From UBA8522 sp035528895 (GTDB lineage: Bacteria; Acidobacteriota; Aminicenantia; Aminicenantales; UBA8522), in the NCBI GenBank assembly GCA_035528895.1, contig DATKXS010000214.1:1-26511 (forward strand): 26,511 bases of DNA. The letters run 5' to 3'. The notes under the pieces are model-generated. The model did no database searches. It had not been told where the DNA came from and saw only the letters and a program-made list of their open reading frames with translations. The translations under genes were made by a program, and so were the position numbers. Below are positions 23,881 to 26,511 of this stretch, piece after piece. Each line of letters opens with the position of its first letter. Position 1 is the stretch's first letter.

Positions 23881-23910
23881 ACGGGCGGCAAGGATATCCT
23901 TGCCGCCCGT
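23881..23910 (-). terminator. 30-nt perfect palindrome downstream of the pilin gene
   Basis: The half ACGGGCGGCAAGGAT (23881-23895) is followed immediately by its reverse complement (23896-23910). In the pilin transcript the stem is followed by TTTCATG, a short U-tract. It lies about 50 bases after the pilin stop, so it is likely the pilin mRNA terminator or a 3' stabilising stem. No gene is visible in 23787-23959. Confidence 0.6.
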
Positions 23911-23959
23911 TCGAGGTTGACTTCCTGATGTTCTCTGTGAATCTCTCGATCACGTCACA

Positions 23960-24505
23960 TCAAGTGGTGCCGAGCTGAGCCGACTTGGGAACATGGATCC
24001 AGGAGCCGCTCCAGTTGACCAGGTCCTCGTTGAAGCTGGTCAAGCCCGTGATCGTGAAATAGGTGGTGGTCGGATCCATGGCATCAAAGGCGAAGGTGGG
24101 GCCATCTGCCTTGTCGCGGCCGAAAGAAACAACGACAAACTCGTCATCGGCGGATTCCGTGATGCCATAGCCGGCCCCCATGACAGCGGCTGATTGGCCG
24201 TAAACCAGGAAAGGACTTCCCCACTGGTCGTTCGTGGGAAGCACTTTGAGATAGAACCCGCTGAGATCGACGTAGAGCTGGTCCCCGGCCGCGATTGCTC
24301 CGTCATGGAGAGGAGCTGTGCCCTGGTCGGTGATGAAGTCCACCATCGCCGTGGCAATGGAATTAATGTCCTTCATCGTGCCCTTCTGCTTCGCCTTCTG
24401 GATGGCGGCGAGGGCGTTGGGGATGAGCAGGGCGGCCAGGATGCCGATGATGGCGACAACGATGAGCAGCTCGATCAGCGTGAAACCTCTCATTTTTTTA
24501 AGCAT
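23960..24505 (-). CDS. pilA: Type IV pilin / pseudopilin
   Basis: A 181-residue prepilin. The type III signal is MLKKMRG followed by FTLIELLIVVAIIGILAALL: a prepilin-peptidase site after Gly7, Phe as mature residue 1 and Glu at mature position 5. The hydrophobic N-terminal helix has the usual length. The rest is a globular domain of about 120 residues with no cysteine pair, including GSPFLVYGQSAAVMGAGYGI and DEFVVVSFGRDKADGP, somewhat like T2SS major pseudopilins. The start at 24505 has a perfect AAGGAGGT six bases upstream. An upstream sigma-54 promoter and the neighbouring NtrC-type activator gene favour a PilA-type major pilin over a T2SS pseudopilin; the symbol rests on that context. Confidence 0.85.
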   Translation of the reverse strand: MLKKMRGFTLIELLIVVAIIGILAALLIPNALAAIQKAKQKGTMKDINSIATAMVDFITDQGTAPLHDGAIAAGDQLYVDLSGFYLKVLPTNDQWGSPFLVYGQSAAVMGAGYGITESADDEFVVVSFGRDKADGPTFAFDAMDPTTTYFTITGLTSFNEDLVNWSGSWIHVPKSAQLGTT

Positions 24506-24511
24506 TATGTT

Positions 24512-24519
24512 ACCTCCTT
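24512..24519 (-). promoter_or_regulatory. Strong ribosome-binding site of the pilin gene
   Basis: AAGGAGGT on the minus strand, six bases before the ATG at 24505. It fixes the start and excludes the longer frame that begins at 24535. Such a strong site fits a highly expressed pilin. Confidence 0.8.
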
Positions 24520-24558
24520 GAAATGCTTTACCCAAATGAGTTTGGGCAATTCTATTCT

Positions 24559-24574
24559 AGCAATAAACGTGCCA
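24559..24574 (-). promoter_or_regulatory. Consensus sigma-54 (RpoN) promoter of the pilin gene
   Basis: On the minus strand: TGGCAC-GTTTA-TTGCT, a full match to the RpoN -24/-12 consensus TGGCACRNNNNTTGCW, with GG and GC in the correct spacing. The start point would be about 24548, giving a leader of about 43 nt. An NtrC-family activator gene lies immediately upstream. Confidence 0.85.
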
Positions 24575-24588
24575 GATGGCAAAAATAT

Positions 24589-24611
24589 AAGTTATTGATA
24601 TTAAATAACTT
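24589..24611. promoter_or_regulatory. Palindrome upstream of the sigma-54 promoter, candidate activator site
   Basis: AAGTTATT (24589-24596), seven-base spacer, AATAACTT (24604-24611): perfect 8-bp dyad in an A/T-rich stretch. Its centre is about 52 bases upstream of the predicted start, nearer than most enhancer sites for NtrC-family activators, so the assignment is tentative. Confidence 0.45.
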
Positions 24612-24682
24612 AATAGCAATTTAAAGCGCCTTTTCCTGGGTTGTTAACATTTTTTGTCATTCTTTGCCAGAAAACGGCACTT

Positions 24683-26098
24683 TTAAAGAAGCGCCTTCAA
24701 TCCCGGCCGCGATTCCACCCTCTCCAGTCTCTCGAGCTCTTTCAGGCCGTATTTCTCGATCAGATGACGCAAGGACCGATAGCTGATCCCGAGGAGAGAA
24801 GCGGTTTTCCGCAGGTTGCCGCCCGCCAGAAGCCGGGCCTCGGCGATATACTTCCTGGATATATCCTCGAGATAGGAGGTCAAATTGAAGCTCGGCGGGA
24901 TCAGCAGCTGCGTGGCCTCTTTCTTAGGCGGGGAAGTGATCTCCCGCGGGAGGCTGGCCGCCGTGATGGTTGCCCGGTCTTCGATCGCCACCACGCGCTC
25001 GATGACATTCTCCAGCTCGCGCACGTTCCCGGGCCAGCTATAGCCCTCGAAACAGCTGATCACCTCGGGGGCGACGCGCTTCATCTTCCTCCCCATCTGC
25101 TGGCTGTACTTCTGGAGAAAGTGGTTGACGAACAGGGGGATATCCTCCGGCCTTTTCCGCAAGGGGGGCATCTCGAAGGAGATGACGTTCAGCCGGTAGT
25201 AGAGCTCCTCACGGAACTTCCCCTCCTCGATCCTCTGTTTGAGGTCCTGGTTCGTCGCCGCGATGATCCGCACATCCACCGGGATCTCCTCCGTCCCGCC
25301 GACCCGCCGGATCTTCCTTTCCTGGAGAGCCCGGAGGAGCTTCACCTGGGTCCAGGGCGAAGTCTCCCCGACCTCGTCCAGGAACAACGTTCCCTGAGTG
25401 GCCACTTCGAACATCCCCTTCTTGTCGGCCACCGCGCCGGTGAACGACCCCCTGACGTGGCCGAAGAGCTCGCTCTCCAGAAGGTTTTCGGGTAAGGCGG
25501 CACAGTTGATCGAGACGAAGGGCCTTTCTTCGCGCCGGCTGAGGAGGTGGAGAGCCCGGGCGGCTATCTCCTTCCCTGTTCCGCTCTCTCCGCTGATCAG
25601 GACCGTGGAATCCGTTCCCGAGGCCTTCTCGATCAGGCTATAGACCTCCTGCATCGCCTTGCTTTTGCCGATCATGTTCTCGAACGAGTACTTCTCTTTG
25701 AGGTTCCGCTTGAGGAGGATGTTTTCCTCCTTGAGCCGCCTCTTCTCGAGTTCCTGGGCGATGATGATCTTGAGCTCCTCGACGTCGAAGGGCTTGAGGA
25801 TGTAATCGATGGCCCCGGCCTTGAGGGCCTCAACGGCCTGCTTCAAGCTCCCGTAGGCGGTGATCATGACCACCGGCATCCCGGGCCGGTTCTCCCGGAC
25901 GTACTTGAGGACCTCCATGCCGCTCATCTGGGGCAGCTTGATGTCGCAGATGAGAAGGTCGAAATCTTCCTTGTCCAAGAGCTCGAAGAGCTTGGTCGGC
26001 GCCAAGCAGGTCTTGACCCGGTACCCCTCTTTTTTCAGGACCACGCTGAGGAGGTCGAGGAGGCTTTTCTCGTCATCGATGATCAGGATATTTTCCAT
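24683..26098 (-). CDS. pilR: Sigma-54-dependent response regulator, NtrC/PilR type
   Basis: A 471-residue activator with three domains. The receiver (1-120) has acidic Asp8/Asp9, phospho-acceptor Asp52 (LICDIKLP), Thr80 and Lys102. The AAA+ domain (about 140-370) has Walker A GESGTGKE (170-177), the sigma-54 contact loop GSFTGA (217-222; the usual form is GAFTGA), Walker B GTLFLDEVGE (236-245) and REELYYRLNV. The C-terminal Fis-type helix-turn-helix is NLRKTASLLGISYRSLRHLIEKYGL, in the style of PilR/ZraR. When phosphorylated it should remodel RpoN holoenzyme. Its position directly between the sensor kinase and a pilin with a sigma-54 promoter supports PilR; NtrC-family paralogues are alike, so the symbol is from context. 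Confidence 0.87.
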   Translation of the reverse strand: MENILIIDDEKSLLDLLSVVLKKEGYRVKTCLAPTKLFELLDKEDFDLLICDIKLPQMSGMEVLKYVRENRPGMPVVMITAYGSLKQAVEALKAGAIDYILKPFDVEELKIIIAQELEKRRLKEENILLKRNLKEKYSFENMIGKSKAMQEVYSLIEKASGTDSTVLISGESGTGKEIAARALHLLSRREERPFVSINCAALPENLLESELFGHVRGSFTGAVADKKGMFEVATQGTLFLDEVGETSPWTQVKLLRALQERKIRRVGGTEEIPVDVRIIAATNQDLKQRIEEGKFREELYYRLNVISFEMPPLRKRPEDIPLFVNHFLQKYSQQMGRKMKRVAPEVISCFEGYSWPGNVRELENVIERVVAIEDRATITAASLPREITSPPKKEATQLLIPPSFNLTSYLEDISRKYIAEARLLAGGNLRKTASLLGISYRSLRHLIEKYGLKELERLERVESRPGLKALL

Positions 26099-26139
26099 CG
26101 TTCGTCCTCATCCGGGCAGCGGTCTCTCTCGTTCCCCCC

Positions 26140-26511
26140 TCATGGCGTCGCGGCCTCCTGGGAGACGGTTCTTGGCGGCGCCTCCCGCGCCGGGAAGACC
26201 AGGGTGATCTCCGTCCCTTTGTGGGGCTCCGACCGGACCTCGATCCGGCCGTCATAATCGTCGACGATACCGCGGACGACCGCCAGGCCCAGTCCATGGC
26301 CGTTCTCAAAGCGTGAGAAAAACGGCTCGAAGAGATGTTTCTTTTCTTCTTCCTTCAAGCCCCGGCCGGTATCGGCGAACCGGATCCGGACCGCCTTTTT
26401 TTTGTCCCGGGAGAAATCGACGCTCAGGGTGCCGCCCTCGGGCATGGCCGCGAGCGCGTTCTTGGACAGGTTCAAAAAGACCTGTTTGAACTGGTTCGGG
26501 CTGCCGTAGTA
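26140..26511 (-). CDS. pilS: Sensor histidine kinase, C-terminal ATPase part (runs off window)
   Basis: The frame is open to the right edge, so only the last 123 residues of a histidine kinase are seen. They form most of a HATPase_c domain: QFKQVFLNLSKNALAAM (N box), FADTGRGL (G1), LFEPFFSRF (F box), GHGLGLAVVRGIV (G2) and GTEITLVFPAR at the end. The H box with the phospho-accepting His and the sensor region lie outside the window. It precedes the response regulator by 41 bases on the same strand, so the two are a cognate pair. The name PilS is inferred only from the adjacent PilR-like regulator and pilin. Confidence 0.85.
   Translation of the reverse strand, partial: YYGSPNQFKQVFLNLSKNALAAMPEGGTLSVDFSRDKKKAVRIRFADTGRGLKEEEKKHLFEPFFSRFENGHGLGLAVVRGIVDDYDGRIEVRSEPHKGTEITLVFPAREAPPRTVSQEAATP

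Noticed and set aside
24506..24535. Longer pilin start at 24535
   Set aside because: A perfect AAGGAGGT lies between the two starts, six bases before ATG 24505, and prepilin leaders of this type are short.
24641..25495. Open frame of 284 codons on the + strand at the end of the activator gene
   Set aside because: Antisense to the AAA+ and HTH domains of the sigma-54 activator; no independent motif.

Overview
The window looks like a chromosomal segment from an uncultured or little-studied Gram-negative bacterium with high-GC coding sequence. It carries lipid A and LPS genes (lpxK, an LpxL/HtrB-type acyltransferase, gmhA), a type IV pilin under a PilS/PilR-like sigma-54 circuit, and many polyprenol-dependent glycosyltransferases. 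The gene styles resemble Acidobacteriota or Candidatus Aminicenantes; that placement is my inference from memory, not a database result. I see no rRNA, tRNA, phage, transposase or CRISPR array.

Layout. (1) Positions 1-3250 hold the 3' end of comEC, a small secreted coiled-coil protein and a convergent lipoprotein, separated by palindromic repeats. (2) Positions 3251-7621 are a tight + strand run: lpxK, lpxL-like, rph (RNase PH), a UDP-glucuronate decarboxylase and a family 2 glycosyltransferase. Junctions overlap or are only 4-10 nt long, so this is very likely one operon, mostly for envelope lipid A and sugar supply. (3) Positions 7622-11655 hold a GC-rich hairpin region, a flotillin-like SPFH protein, and a 778-residue fusion of a class I aminotransferase to a P-loop kinase-like domain. 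(4) Positions 11656-13147 hold a repeat block and the minus-strand pair plsC-gmhA. (5) Positions 13248-23786 are a surface-glycan region: four polytopic GT-C/PMT-like proteins (three with C-terminal TPR-like parts), a membrane-anchored GT2, a B12-binding-type radical SAM enzyme and a SAM methyltransferase. (6) Positions 23881-26511, all on the minus strand, encode a histidine kinase (cut by the window edge), an NtrC/PilR-type sigma-54 activator and a type IV pilin. A consensus sigma-54 promoter and a 23-nt palindrome lie in front of the pilin.

How the genes work together. LpxK and the acyltransferase finish lipid A. GmhA supplies heptose precursors, the decarboxylase supplies UDP-xylose, and PlsC supplies phospholipid. 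The GT2 enzymes would load sugars on polyprenyl phosphate, and the GT-C proteins would transfer them on the outer face of the inner membrane. The pilin would be switched on by the adjacent two-component system through sigma-54.

Most notable points: the aminotransferase/P-loop fusion with a cysteine cluster; the self-contained PilS/PilR-sigma-54-pilin circuit; several genes whose promoter places the transcript start at or within a few bases of the start codon (leaderless or nearly so); palindromic elements that contain or abut the stop codons of several genes; and a Glu in place of the P-loop glycine of LpxK.
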